DNA from: Spongiicolonus versatilis
GTDB lineage: Bacteria > Pseudomonadota > Gammaproteobacteria > Arenicellales > Spongiicolonaceae
Assembly: GCA_028286165.1 (NCBI GenBank)
Contig: JAPYMU010000095.1
Coordinates: forward strand, 1 to 11,946
Length of the DNA stretch: 11,946 nt
Direction of reading: 5' to 3'
Position 1 is the stretch's first letter. Every line of letters begins with the position of its first letter. A program made the translations under genes and the position numbers. The notes under the pieces are model-generated. The model was given only the letters and a program-made list of their open reading frames with translations. It did no database searches and had not been told where the DNA came from. This document shows, in pieces, positions 1 through 6,687 of this stretch.

Positions 1-153
1 CGCAATATCATCAAACGCTACAACAAAAGCCAAATCATCAAGCTTTTTAATTTGACGCGACCCTTTATCGAAAAGATTCGAGAGGAATATAACAACCAAT
101 CCCTGGCCATGGAATTTGAGAAATTTGCACGGAGCCTGGAAAACAGCGATTAA
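1..153 (+). CDS. 3' end of an unrecognised AT-rich gene
   Basis: The reading frame is open from the first base of the window and ends at TAA 151-153, giving 50 C-terminal residues; the start lies outside the window. The peptide is rich in Lys, Asn, Ile, Glu and Phe, looks helical and charged (for example PFIEKIREEYNNQ), and ends ARSLENSD. No family is recognised. Base use is clearly more AT-rich than in the GC-rich genes to the right, which suggests a foreign or mobile gene. It converges on the methyltransferase gene, with only two bases between the two stop codons and no visible terminator hairpin. A chance open frame of 51 codons is possible, but the codon pattern looks coding. Confidence 0.5.
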   Translation, partial: RNIIKRYNKSQIIKLFNLTRPFIEKIREEYNNQSLAMEFEKFARSLENSD

Positions 154-155
154 AG

Positions 156-980
156 TCACTGCCCCGCCCGCAACACCAGCGCAAGTGTGCTCGGCTGGCC
201 GGCAGCGTTCCACGGCGGCGTTCCCAGCGGCAGGACGGTGATGTTTGCGCCCTCGCGCCGGAGTTTTTCCACGGCCAACGAGGGGCCGGGGTAGAAATTT
301 GCGTCGATCGGCAGGGGCCGGTGGCCGGGGTGGTAGTCGTGCAGCAGAATCACGCCGCCGGGATTGAGAAGTTTCAGCGCCGCCGGAATTTCACGGTAAA
401 CCGCCGGCGCGCGGTGGTCGCCATCGAGAAAAATTAAATCGTATTTCTCCCGGCAACAACGCAGGTAGCCAACCGAATCGGCCTGCACAAATTCCACAAA
501 ACCGGCAAAGCCCATCCGCTCCATCCGCGCCGCCGGCGTTTGCCCGCCACCGTTTTCACGGTTCACATCAAACACATCCACCGACACCAGTTTTTTCTCC
601 CGCGCGCCGCCATGATGCAGCGCCAGGGCCAGCAACGTGGTGGAAATTCCGCGGTGGGTTCCTATCTCTAAAATTGATGCGGCGCCGGTGCCGCTGACGA
701 TGCAGTAAACCGCCCTTCTGTCATCCGCCGTGATGCCCCCGGCCGCCGGAATATTGCCGCAGTACCGGGCAAATTGTTCATGCACCGCGCTCCACTGCCC
801 CCCACCCCGCAGAATTTCCGCAAGGCGCAGTTGCCCGGCCGGCAGCAGCGCGCCGGTGTCACAAACCAAACGCGGTGTCGTTAACCGCAACGCGATTCTT
901 TTCCTTGCAACATAAAGCGGCCGCCAGCGCAGCAACGGGCGCAGCAACCGCCGCCGGCCGCGCCATTTCTTTTTAATCAC
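156..980 (-). CDS. class I SAM-dependent methyltransferase (Methyltransf_24-like)
   Basis: Predicted 274-aa cytosolic methyltransferase of unknown substrate. The glycine-rich SAM-binding motif I is ILEIGTHRG (about residues 103-111). It is followed by an acidic strand end SVDVFDVN (motif II) and the DLIFLDGDH motif (about 181-189) typical of the Methyltransf_24 / macrocin-O-methyltransferase-like group. A GGVILLHDYHPGH strand-turn follows, where the aspartate and histidines could bind a metal. The first 40 residues are very basic (KKKWRGRRRLLRP). I choose GTG 980-978 because it overlaps the tatC stop as GTGATTAA; an open frame runs 27 codons further upstream to 1061, but that part lies inside tatC. 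Being last in the tat cluster it is probably co-transcribed with tatABC. A link to the Tat pathway is not evident. O-methylation of a sugar or small molecule is a guess. Confidence 0.82.
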   Translation of the reverse strand: MIKKKWRGRRRLLRPLLRWRPLYVARKRIALRLTTPRLVCDTGALLPAGQLRLAEILRGGGQWSAVHEQFARYCGNIPAAGGITADDRRAVYCIVSGTGAASILEIGTHRGISTTLLALALHHGGAREKKLVSVDVFDVNRENGGGQTPAARMERMGFAGFVEFVQADSVGYLRCCREKYDLIFLDGDHRAPAVYREIPAALKLLNPGGVILLHDYHPGHRPLPIDANFYPGPSLAVEKLRREGANITVLPLGTPPWNAAGQPSTLALVLRAGQ

Positions 981-1755
981 GCCCGCTTTCACCCTCGCCT
1001 TCCTCAATTTCAACCGCCAGCGGCTTGCGCACGGCGCGGGAGAAATAGAGGCCCAACTCAAACAGAATCCACACCGGCACCGCCAGCATGGTTTGCGAAA
1101 AAATATCCGGCGGCGTCAGCATCATGCCGACGACAAAAGCGCCGACGATGATGTAGGGGCGTTTGGCGGCGAGTTTTTGCGGGGTGGTGGCGCCCATTTT
1201 CACCAGCAGCACGGTCGCCACCGGCACCTCAAAAGCGATGCCGAAGGCGAAAAAAAGTTTCAGCACAAAACCAAGGTAGGCGTTGATGTCGGTCATCACC
1301 GCCACGCCCTCAGGCGCGGTGCTGGTGAAGAAAGCGAAGATGACCGGGAACACGGCGAAATAGGCGAACAGAATGCCGAGGTAAAACAGCGCGCTGCTGG
1401 ACAACAGCAGCGGCACCACCAGCCGCTTCTCATGACGGTACAAGCCCGGCGCGACGAACCGCCACAGTTGGTGCAGCAGCACCGGCATGGCCGCCGCCAC
1501 CGCCACCGCAAAAGCAAGTTTAAACGGCACGAAAAACGGCCCGTGCGGCTCGGTGGAAATCATGGTGTTGCCTTCCGGCAGCGCCGCCATCAGCGGCCGC
1601 GCGAGAATTAAATACAGGTCATTTGCAAACGGCGCGGCAATCAGAAAAACCACCAGCACCGCCGCCAGCCCGCGCAGCAGACGGTCGCGCAACTCAACCA
1701 GGTGGGAAACAAAAGAACCGCCGGCGGCGGCCGCGGTTTTATTTTTTTTCGCCAT
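973..1755 (-). CDS. tatC: Twin-arginine translocase subunit TatC
   Basis: 260-aa polytopic inner-membrane protein, the receptor core of the twin-arginine protein export complex; it binds the RR signal peptide with TatB and then recruits TatA. Six hydrophobic segments are visible. Family marks are SHLVELRDRLLR near the N-terminus (cytoplasmic, signal-peptide contact), FVAPGLYRHEKR after the second helix, AYFAVFPVIFAFF, and the MLTPPDIFSQ turn before the last helices. Length is normal for the family. The start ATG 1755-1753 lies 17 nt inside the tatB 3' end, so translation is probably coupled. The C-terminal tail is acidic (EIEEGEGESGRD), and its last codons overlap the start of the methyltransferase gene. 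Confidence 0.96.
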   Translation of the reverse strand: MAKKNKTAAAAGGSFVSHLVELRDRLLRGLAAVLVVFLIAAPFANDLYLILARPLMAALPEGNTMISTEPHGPFFVPFKLAFAVAVAAAMPVLLHQLWRFVAPGLYRHEKRLVVPLLLSSSALFYLGILFAYFAVFPVIFAFFTSTAPEGVAVMTDINAYLGFVLKLFFAFGIAFEVPVATVLLVKMGATTPQKLAAKRPYIIVGAFVVGMMLTPPDIFSQTMLAVPVWILFELGLYFSRAVRKPLAVEIEEGEGESGRD

Positions 1756-2014
1756 CGGCCGGGCCGGCGGTGGCGTCCTTGTTCACAAAATCGCCGATGT
1801 TGCGCGCGGCGTCTTCCGCCTCTTTTTTTACTTCCTGCAATTCCGACTCGCGGATTTCACGGTCAATGTCGCGCTTGACCTCGTCCACCATGCGCCGCGC
1901 ACGCCCCACCCACAGGCCGATGTTGCGCGCCAGCACCGGCAGGCGCGACGGCCCCACCACCAGCAGGGCAATCACGCAGACAACGGCGATCTCCCAGAAG
2001 CCGAGATCAAACAC
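1739..2014 (-). CDS. tatB: Sec-independent translocase protein TatB
   Basis: 91-aa single-span membrane protein that pairs with TatC to form the signal-peptide receptor of the Tat system. The N-terminus MFDLGFWEI is the classic TatB start, including the conserved Glu at residue 8 in the membrane. It is followed by a helix ending in VVGPSRLP (the hinge Gly-Pro), then an amphipathic helix (LARNIGLWVGRARRMVDEV) and a charged, partly coiled tail ending in EKK. It is shorter than the E. coli protein, but length varies in the tail. It begins 15 nt downstream of tatA and overlaps tatC by 17 nt. Confidence 0.94.
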   Translation of the reverse strand: MFDLGFWEIAVVCVIALLVVGPSRLPVLARNIGLWVGRARRMVDEVKRDIDREIRESELQEVKKEAEDAARNIGDFVNKDATAGPADGEKK

Positions 2015-2029
2015 GGCGGCGGCCCGCGC

Positions 2030-2287
2030 TCAGTCACTCTGCTTTTTCGCGCCCGCGGTTTCCTGCGCCTGCCCGGCGGCGGACTGGTTTTCCAAACCGG
2101 CCTTGCCGGCGTCCTTGTCGGCGGCGCCGTCCCTGCCGGCGTCCTTGTCGCTCACCGCCTTCTTGAAACTCTTGATGGCCGAGCCCAGGTCACCGCCCAT
2201 GTTGCGCAACTTCTTGGTGCCGAACAACAGCACCACGATGACCAGAATAATTAAAAGTTGCCAAATGCTGATTCCGCCCACGCCCAT
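2030..2287 (-). CDS. tatA: Sec-independent translocase protein TatA
   Basis: 85-aa pore-forming component of the Tat export machine. The sequence has a short N-terminal helix (ISIWQLLIILVIVVLLFGTKKL) followed by the FGTKKLRNMGGDLGSAIKSFKKAV hinge and amphipathic helix diagnostic of TatA. The hydrophilic tail is low-complexity, with two KDAG(R/K) repeats. The open frame continues 46 codons upstream of ATG 2287-2285, but the family start is MGVGGISIW. A good ribosome site GAGGTG lies four bases upstream of this ATG (complement of 2292-2297), so the upstream in-frame ATG is rejected. It heads a tatABC cluster 396 nt beyond hisE. Confidence 0.94.
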   Translation of the reverse strand: MGVGGISIWQLLIILVIVVLLFGTKKLRNMGGDLGSAIKSFKKAVSDKDAGRDGAADKDAGKAGLENQSAAGQAQETAGAKKQSD

Positions 2288-2350
2288 TGTGCACCTCATG
2301 CGGGAAAGTGAAATGTCCGCCGAGGATAGCACATGTTTGCGGAGGGGGGT

Positions 2351-2374
2351 GCCGCCGGCCCGAGGGCCGGCGGC
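2351..2374. repeat. GC-rich perfect inverted repeat (hairpin)
   Basis: GCCGCCGGCC at 2351-2360 and GGCCGGCGGC at 2365-2374 are exact reverse complements around a CGAG tetraloop, giving a 10-bp all-GC stem. On the plus strand it is followed by a moderately T-rich stretch (TTTGTTT at 2378-2384). On the minus strand, the direction of tatA, it is followed by a C-rich stretch. It could end plus-strand transcripts or shape the tatA leader, but no plus-strand gene precedes it. Function is unknown. Confidence 0.6.
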
Positions 2375-2491
2375 GGTTTGTTTGGGTTGCGCGCTATTGC
2401 GCGATGACCCCGGTTTTAATGTCACCTTTTATTCCGAGGCGGGAAATCATGTCTTTCAACACGTCCTCCATCCCACCCGTGGATGTCAAGC

Positions 2492-2617
2492 CGAAAATGA
2501 CGGCGCCGGGGGCGGAGGCGGCGGTGGCGAGTGCGGGAGTGGTGATCTGGAGTCTGGAAATGACGGTTGCAGGTGCGGAAATGGTGGTTTGAGGGGCGAA
2601 AATGCCGGGCCAGACAA
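2492..2617. repeat. Degenerate 21-bp tandem repeat, six units
   Basis: Units begin at 2492, 2513, 2534, 2555, 2576 and 2597. The best conserved ones (1, 4, 5 and 6) share a core close to CGGAAATGACGG, and the two middle units have drifted. The period of exactly 21 bp makes seven-residue repeats in open frames on both strands: for example proline-rich heptads FPHLQPS, FPDSRSP and LPHSPPP on the minus strand, and glycine-rich heptads such as GNDGCRC on the plus strand. There is no sign that any of these is translated. Confidence 0.6.
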
Positions 2618-2683
2618 CCTTAAATTTATCCCGGCCAAGAGGCCATGATTAACTGACGGTGACAGCAACATCACCCCCGGCTC

Positions 2684-2995
2684 TCACCGCCGCCCCGCTT
2701 TTTCGGCAAGGCCCGATGTGCCCTCCCGCCGTTCCAACTCGGCAAAGACGTCATCAGCGTCCAAGTCAAAACACGCCATCATCACCAGCGTGTGAAACCA
2801 CAAATCGGCGACCTCGCGCGCGACTTCATCGCGGTTGCCGGTGCGGGCGGCGGTGATGGTTTCGGCGGATTCCTCTTCCACTTTTTCCAATGTTTTTTCG
2901 AGACCGGCGGCATGCAGTTGCGCGACGTACGATTTCGCCGGGTCGGCGCCTTTGTTTTTTTCAATGGTCGCGGAAATGCGCTGCAGAATGTTCAT
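2684..2995 (-). CDS. hisE: Phosphoribosyl-ATP pyrophosphatase HisE
   Basis: 103-aa enzyme that hydrolyses PR-ATP to PR-AMP and pyrophosphate, the second step of histidine synthesis. It is an all-alpha MazG-type fold: LEKTLEKVEEESAETITAA carries the metal-binding glutamates, and REVADLWFHTLVMMA is the second conserved helix. The start ATG 2995-2993 forms an ATGA overlap with the hisI stop and follows an AAGGTGAC ribosome site; the longer frame up to 3016 lies inside hisI. It is a separate gene here, not fused to hisI as in enterobacteria. It is the last his gene of the operon. Confidence 0.95.
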   Translation of the reverse strand: MNILQRISATIEKNKGADPAKSYVAQLHAAGLEKTLEKVEEESAETITAARTGNRDEVAREVADLWFHTLVMMACFDLDADDVFAELERREGTSGLAEKAGRR

Positions 2996-3309
2996 GTCAC
3001 CTTGCGGAAAAAGCACGACCGGTTGCCGGTGTGGCAGGCGGCGCCTTTTTGCTCCACTTTAATTAACAGGCAGTCGCCGTCGCAGTCCAGCCGCACCTCG
3101 CGCACGGTTTGCACATGGCCCGACTCTTCGCCCTTGCGCCACAGTTTTTTCCGCGAGCGCGACCAGAACACGGTGCGCTGCTCCGCCAGCGTCAGCCGCA
3201 GCGACTCGGCGTTCATCCACGCCACCATCAGCACCTCGCCGTTGGCCGCATCCTGCACCACCGCCGGCGCCAGGCCGTCACCGTCCCACTGCACGTCGCC
3301 GGCGTTCAT
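2992..3309 (-). CDS. hisI: Phosphoribosyl-AMP cyclohydrolase HisI
   Basis: 105-aa zinc/magnesium enzyme that opens the purine ring of PR-AMP (third step of histidine synthesis). Visible motifs are EVLMVAWMNAESL, TVFWSRSRKKLWRKGEESGH and the metal-site block LDCDGDC...EQKGAACHTGNRSCFF, with the conserved cysteines and histidine. I choose ATG 3309-3307, which overlaps the hisF stop by one base (TGATG). GTG 3312-3310 directly before it is a possible alternative. A GAGGTGAT ribosome site lies within the end of hisF. It is a stand-alone HisI without the HisE domain, and translation is coupled to both neighbours. Confidence 0.95.
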   Translation of the reverse strand: MNAGDVQWDGDGLAPAVVQDAANGEVLMVAWMNAESLRLTLAEQRTVFWSRSRKKLWRKGEESGHVQTVREVRLDCDGDCLLIKVEQKGAACHTGNRSCFFRKVT

Positions 3310-4064
3310 CACATCACCTCAATTCCACTCTCGCGCATGACGGTCTTGACCTCGGCAATGGTGAATTTGCCGAAGTGAAAAATGCCCGCCGCCAAAACAG
3401 CGTCGGCGCCGCCCTCCAAAATGGCCGCGGCCAAATCAGCCGGCCGGCCGGCGCCGCCGCTGGCAATCACCGGAATGGTGACGCGCCCGGTGACGGCGCG
3501 CAACAGCGCCAGGTCAAAGCCGTCGCCGGTGCCGTCGCGGTCCATGCTGGTGAGCAGCAACTCGCCGGCGCCGCAGTCCTCCATGCGCGCGGCCCAGGCC
3601 AGGGCGTCGATGCCGGCGTCGCGGCGGCCGCCGTGGGTGAACACGCCGAAGCCGCCGTTGGCGCGCTTGGCGTCAATGGCGACCACGATGCACTGCGCGC
3701 CGAAGTGCCTGCTTGCGTCGCTGACCAGGGCCGGGTTGTCCACGGCGGCGGTGTTGATGGTCACCTTGTCGGCGCCGGCGTCCAACATGCGGTGAATGTC
3801 GTCCAAAGTGCGGACGCCGCCGCCGGCGGTGAGGGGGATGAACACCTGGTCGGCGGTGCGCGAAACCACATCCAGCATGGCGCCGCGGCCGTCGGAACTG
3901 GCGGTGATGTCCAGAAACACAATTTCATCGGCGCCTTCCGCATCGTAACGCCGCGCCACCGCCACCGGGTCGCCGGCGTCCACCAGGTCCACGAAGCGCA
4001 CGCCTTTCACCACGCGCCCGGCGTCCACATCAAGGCATGGAATGACGCGGCTGGCGAGAGTCAC
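3309..4064 (-). CDS. hisF: Imidazole glycerol phosphate synthase subunit HisF
   Basis: 251-aa (beta/alpha)8 cyclase subunit. With HisH it converts PRFAR plus ammonia to imidazole glycerol phosphate and AICAR. The N-terminus RVIPCLDVDAGRVVKG is diagnostic; the general acid/base pair is Asp12 (CLDVD) and Asp131 (AIDAKR). Phosphate-binding loops TAGGGVR and ASGGAGRP are present, and LTSMDRDGTGDGFD is typical. Length is normal. The start is GTG 4064-4062, overlapping the hisA stop as GTGA. There is no sign of damage, in contrast to hisD upstream in the operon. Confidence 0.97.
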   Translation of the reverse strand: MTLASRVIPCLDVDAGRVVKGVRFVDLVDAGDPVAVARRYDAEGADEIVFLDITASSDGRGAMLDVVSRTADQVFIPLTAGGGVRTLDDIHRMLDAGADKVTINTAAVDNPALVSDASRHFGAQCIVVAIDAKRANGGFGVFTHGGRRDAGIDALAWAARMEDCGAGELLLTSMDRDGTGDGFDLALLRAVTGRVTIPVIASGGAGRPADLAAAILEGGADAVLAAGIFHFGKFTIAEVKTVMRESGIEVM

Positions 4065-4816
4065 GGCGCGGGCACCGCAAACACATCGGCATATGCGGCG
4101 GCGGCGGCCAAGCCCTCACCGATGTCCAGCGAACCGTCGTACAGCGCGCGCCCGGCAATGACGCCGAGGATGCCGCTGTCGGCCACCCGGCCGAGGCGGT
4201 GAATGTCCTCCACGCCGCCCACGCCGCCGGCGGCAATCACCGGAATGGCCAGTTCGGCGGCCAGGGCGGCGGTGGCCTCGGCGTTGACGCCGCTCAGCAT
4301 GCCGTCGCGGGAAACATCGGTGAACACCACGGCCTCGGCGCCGTCCTGCTCAAAGCGCTGCGCCAGGTCCAGCGGGCTGTGCGCCGAGAGTTTGGACCAG
4401 CCCTCCACCGCCAGCCGCCCGTCGCGCACATCCAGCCCGGCAATCACCCGGCCGGGAAACTCGGCGCACAATTCGGTGACAAAAGTGGGCTCGTTCACCG
4501 CCCGCGTGCCGACAATGACGTAGCGCACCCCGGCGGAAAGGTAGGCCGCCGCGGCCTCCACACTGCGGATGCCGCCGCCCACCTGCACCGGCGCGCCGAA
4601 AGCGTCCACAATGCCGGCGACAATCTCGGCATGCACCGGCGCCCCGCTCACCGCCCCGTCCAGATCCACCACATGCAACCGCCCGGCCCCGGCCTCCCGC
4701 CACCGCCGCGCCACCGCCACCGGGTCGTCCGAAAACACCGTCCCCTCCCCCATCCGCCCCTGCCGCAACCGCACACAGCGGCCGTCCTTCAAATCAATCG
4801 CCGGGATGAGAAGCAT
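4061..4816 (-). CDS. hisA: ProFAR isomerase HisA
   Basis: 251-aa (beta/alpha)8 isomerase converting ProFAR to PRFAR (fourth step of histidine synthesis). It begins LLIPAIDLKDGRCVRL, with catalytic Asp8. The second catalytic Asp129 is in GLDVRDG, followed by Thr166 in FTDVSRDGM. Phosphate loops QVGGGIRS and AAGGVGG are present. The start ATG 4816-4814 lies 23 nt inside the end of the unrecognised gene upstream, with no strong ribosome site of its own, so expression may depend on coupling to that inserted gene. Length and motifs are complete. Confidence 0.97.
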   Translation of the reverse strand: MLLIPAIDLKDGRCVRLRQGRMGEGTVFSDDPVAVARRWREAGAGRLHVVDLDGAVSGAPVHAEIVAGIVDAFGAPVQVGGGIRSVEAAAAYLSAGVRYVIVGTRAVNEPTFVTELCAEFPGRVIAGLDVRDGRLAVEGWSKLSAHSPLDLAQRFEQDGAEAVVFTDVSRDGMLSGVNAEATAALAAELAIPVIAAGGVGGVEDIHRLGRVADSGILGVIAGRALYDGSLDIGEGLAAAAAYADVFAVPAP

Positions 4817-5198
4817 GGGCTTTGTTTACCAGAATTTTTTGTTTTCTTTCGAGCATGGGGCATTTTTGCGCGGCGTTTTTGACCCGGCGGCGGGCGGCCG
4901 GGGACAAGCAGCCTTTTTTCAGGGTCAGTTCCTGCCGTGTAAACGGAAACAGGCGATCGCAGGCGACGAGAGAATTGTATTGCAAAAAGGAATGCTCATC
5001 AGCGGAAACACTGGCATAGCATTTCAGCAGTTTTTCGTTGTTTTTTGCGTATTCCGTAACGCCGGAATTAATCAGTACGCCGAGGAAATCCGGAGCGGTC
5101 GCAACAATCACGACGAATTTACTTTTCACCGGCACGGTATGGCGGCACCGGGGAACCAAAAACACTTCCCATTCCCTGATGCGGGCGGGGCGGCTCAA
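4794..5198 (-). CDS. Unrecognised 123-134 aa protein inserted between hisH and hisA
   Basis: This gene does not belong to the usual his operon. The frame opens with TTG 5198-5196; GTG 5165-5163 is an alternative with an AGGGA ribosome site seven bases upstream, though it cuts into the likely first strand REWEVFLVP. The frame is actually open back to 5306 without an ATG. The core has alternating hydrophobic strands (WEVFLVP, KSKFVVIV, FLGVLINSG), then FLQYNSLVACDRLFPF and a Lys/Arg-rich helical tail (SPAARRRVKNAA, LERKQKILV). The pattern of small beta strands followed by a basic helix faintly recalls PemK/MazF-like small beta-barrel proteins, but no catalytic motif is recognised, so this is only a suggestion. 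GC is visibly lower than in hisH and hisA, consistent with transfer. Its 3' end overlaps hisA by 23 nt, so it has become part of the operon. Confidence 0.6.
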   Translation of the reverse strand: MSRPARIREWEVFLVPRCRHTVPVKSKFVVIVATAPDFLGVLINSGVTEYAKNNEKLLKCYASVSADEHSFLQYNSLVACDRLFPFTRQELTLKKGCLSPAARRRVKNAAQKCPMLERKQKILVNKAHASHPGD

Positions 5199-5257
5199 GG
5201 AGCGGGATTCCGGAGATAATTCAGCAGCATCCCCCGGCCTTTGTAACCAGTGGTCAT
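5195..5257 (-). CDS. Possible 20-aa leader ORF ahead of the inserted gene
   Basis: ATG 5257-5255 follows GGAG by three bases and opens a 20-residue frame (MTTGYKGRGM...RNPAP). Its TGA overlaps the TTG start of the next gene as TTGA (5198-5195), the layout of a coupled leader peptide or a tiny antitoxin-like partner. A one-base change in the GGGGG run within it would join it in frame to the downstream gene, so it could equally be the true N-terminus separated by a frameshift. The frame is short and may be chance. Confidence 0.25.
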   Translation of the reverse strand: MTTGYKGRGMLLNYLRNPAP

Positions 5258-5433
5258 TGTCTCCAGAGAGATGGCGGTGTTTTGCGGGGTGTTTTTCCAG
5301 GCCCGGTCATGGCTGGCCCGCCTTCCCGGGCTCAAAAGGAAATGGGTATTTTATCGGCTGCTGCACTATTTACTTCACCTGCGGGAAATACTAAAACCGC
5401 GCCGGCACCGCTGTCAACAAGCCAAAGGCCGGC

Positions 5434-6066
5434 TCAGCGTGCGCCATCCCAGGCGCTGAAGTTGCGCAGCAGGCGCAGGCCGGCGGCGCGGCTTTTTTCG
5501 GGGTGGAATTGCACGGCGAAGAAGTTGCCGCGGCCGGCGGCGGAGGTGAAGGTGAGGCCGTAGTCGGTGCGGCCGAAGATTTCATCGTCGCGCTCGGCGG
5601 CGGCGTAGTAACTGTGGACAAAATAAAAGCGCGCGCCGTCCTCAATGCCGCGCCACAGCGGGTGCGGGCGCGACTGGCGGACGCGGTTCCAGCCCATGTG
5701 CGGCACCTTGCGCGCGCCGGGGTCGGCGCCGGTGAACCGCCGCACGCGGCCGGCCAGCAGGCCGAGGCAGGGGACGCCGCCGTCCTCGTCGCTGAAACTG
5801 TACAGCGCCTCCAGTCCGAGGCAGATGCCCAGCACCGGGCGCCCGGCCAGGGCCGCGTCCACCGCGCGGCGCAGGTCGGCATCGGCGAGCGCCGCCATCC
5901 ACGTGCCGATGGCGCCCTGGCCCGGCAGCACCACGCGCGCGGCGCGGCCTATCACCGCCGGGTCGCGGGTGATGGCAGGGGTTTCGCCCGGCACCTCATG
6001 CGCCAGCGCGCGCGCCACCGAGCGCAGGTTGCCGGTGCCGAGGTCCACAATGGCAGTGCCGGACAC
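5434..6066 (-). CDS. hisH: Imidazole glycerol phosphate synthase subunit HisH
   Basis: 210-aa class I glutamine amidotransferase that makes ammonia for HisF. The triad is visible: Cys82 in GICLGLE, then His188 and Glu190 in VQFHPEKS. The oxyanion segment is LPGQGA, and FYFVHSYY precedes the histidine. The start GTG 6066-6064 gives the normal N-terminus TAIVDLGTGNLRSV, 14 nt downstream of hisB, with no clear ribosome site, so coupling to hisB is likely. On the far side a 235-nt stretch of lower GC separates it from the inserted gene rather than hisA directly. Confidence 0.96.
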   Translation of the reverse strand: MSGTAIVDLGTGNLRSVARALAHEVPGETPAITRDPAVIGRAARVVLPGQGAIGTWMAALADADLRRAVDAALAGRPVLGICLGLEALYSFSDEDGGVPCLGLLAGRVRRFTGADPGARKVPHMGWNRVRQSRPHPLWRGIEDGARFYFVHSYYAAAERDDEIFGRTDYGLTFTSAAGRGNFFAVQFHPEKSRAAGLRLLRNFSAWDGAR

Positions 6067-6080
6067 GGCGGCGGCGGCGG

Positions 6081-6671
6081 TTACAGGACGCCCTTGGTGG
6101 ACGGAACGCCGCTCACCGCCGGGTCGCGCGCCACCGCCATGCGCACGGCGCGGCCGAAGGCCTTGAACACGGACTCGGCCACATGGTGCGCGTTGGCGCC
6201 GCGCAGGCCGTCGATGTGCAGGGTGAGGGCGGCGTGGTTGACCAGGCCGTGGAAAAATTCCGCAACCAGGTCCACATCAAAACCGCCGATGCGCGCGCGC
6301 GGGTACTGCACGTGGTAGTGCAGCGACGGCCGCCCGGAAAAGTCCACCACCACCCGGCTCAGCGCCTCGTCCAGCGGCGCGTGCGCCTCGCCGTAGCGGC
6401 GGATGCCGCGCTTGTCGCCGAGCGCCTTGGCCATGGCCTGCCCCAGCGCGATGCCGATGTCCTCCACCGTGTGGTGGTCGTCCACCGCCAGGTCACCACT
6501 GGCCTGCACCGCCAAATCCATCATCCCATGCCGCGCCACCTGCGCCAGCATGTGCTCCAGAAACGGCACCCCGGTGGCGCATTCACAGGCGCCGCCGCCA
6601 TCCAAATTGACGCAGGCGGTGATGCGGGTTTCGCTGGTGTTGCGGGTGATTTCGGCTTTGCGATCTTGAAT
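6081..6671 (-). CDS. hisB: Imidazoleglycerol-phosphate dehydratase HisB, no standard start codon
   Basis: Monofunctional dehydratase (manganese enzyme, sixth step). Signatures are TGVPFLEHMLAQVARHG (family form usually FFDHML), DDHHTVEDIG, EALSRVVVDFSGRP, EFFHGLVNHA and ANAHHVAESVFKAFGRA, ending SGVPSTKGVL. The family N-terminus (RKAEITRNTSETRI) is encoded in frame upstream of the first standard candidate, TTG 6605. No ATG, GTG or TTG precedes it before the in-frame stop TAA 6689-6687. The only plausible initiation codon is ATT 6671-6669, giving a normal 196-aa length; starting at TTG 6605 would remove about 22 conserved residues. No ribosome site is seen before the ATT. The damage sits exactly at the edge of the foreign island. 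Active-site residues are otherwise complete, so the gene is either newly inactivated, translated from a rare ATT, or misassembled here. Confidence 0.85.
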   Translation of the reverse strand: MQDRKAEITRNTSETRITACVNLDGGGACECATGVPFLEHMLAQVARHGMMDLAVQASGDLAVDDHHTVEDIGIALGQAMAKALGDKRGIRRYGEAHAPLDEALSRVVVDFSGRPSLHYHVQYPRARIGGFDVDLVAEFFHGLVNHAALTLHIDGLRGANAHHVAESVFKAFGRAVRMAVARDPAVSGVPSTKGVL

Positions 6672-6687
6672 TAATTCAAAATGTAAT
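6658..6687 (+). promoter_or_regulatory. Possible promoter for the TIR/membrane gene pair
   Basis: TTGCGA (6658-6663) and TGTAAT (6682-6687) are separated by 18 bases. The ATG of the membrane protein gene follows only seven bases after the -10 box and has no ribosome site, which would fit a leaderless transcript. The match to sigma70 consensus is moderate, and the -35 part lies within hisB. Confidence 0.3.
6666..6679. repeat. 14-bp perfect palindrome at the hisB/island border
   Basis: TTGAATTAATTCAA is fully self-complementary. It lies at the point where the hisB reading frame loses family similarity and the island begins, overlapping the putative ATT start of hisB. It could be an operator for the plus-strand pair or a recombination scar. 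Confidence 0.5.

Larger units (their letters stand above)
2288..2683. other. 396-nt gap between hisE and tatA
   Basis: No convincing gene is seen in this stretch. It holds, from right to left, a weak hairpin just after hisE (GGTGA/TCACC arms at 2658-2662 and 2671-2675, no T-run), a degenerate 21-bp tandem repeat (2492-2617), and a perfect GC-rich palindrome (2351-2374). A proline-rich open frame of 62 codons on the minus strand (2486-2674) is produced by the tandem repeat and has no ribosome site that I can see. Any promoter for tatABC should lie here, but I find no strong -35/-10 pair on the minus strand; TATCCT near 2324-2329 is only a weak candidate. Confidence 0.6.

Noticed and set aside
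2351..2384. Intrinsic terminator for the plus strand
   Set aside because: The stem is strong but the T-rich tail is interrupted, and there is no plus-strand gene upstream to terminate; kept only as an inverted repeat.
1093..2648. Long plus-strand open frames across tatC, tatB and tatA
   Set aside because: They are antisense shadows in GC-rich DNA; they are rich in His, Arg, Gly and Ala with no domain pattern, while the minus strand has clear Tat proteins.
2486..2674. 62-codon proline-rich ORF on the minus strand
   Set aside because: Its composition is fully explained by the 21-bp tandem repeat, and no ribosome site is seen before its start.
5038..5394. 118-codon plus-strand ORF opposite the inserted gene
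   Set aside because: No recognisable motif or ribosome site; the minus-strand frame has the better coding pattern and fits the operon direction.
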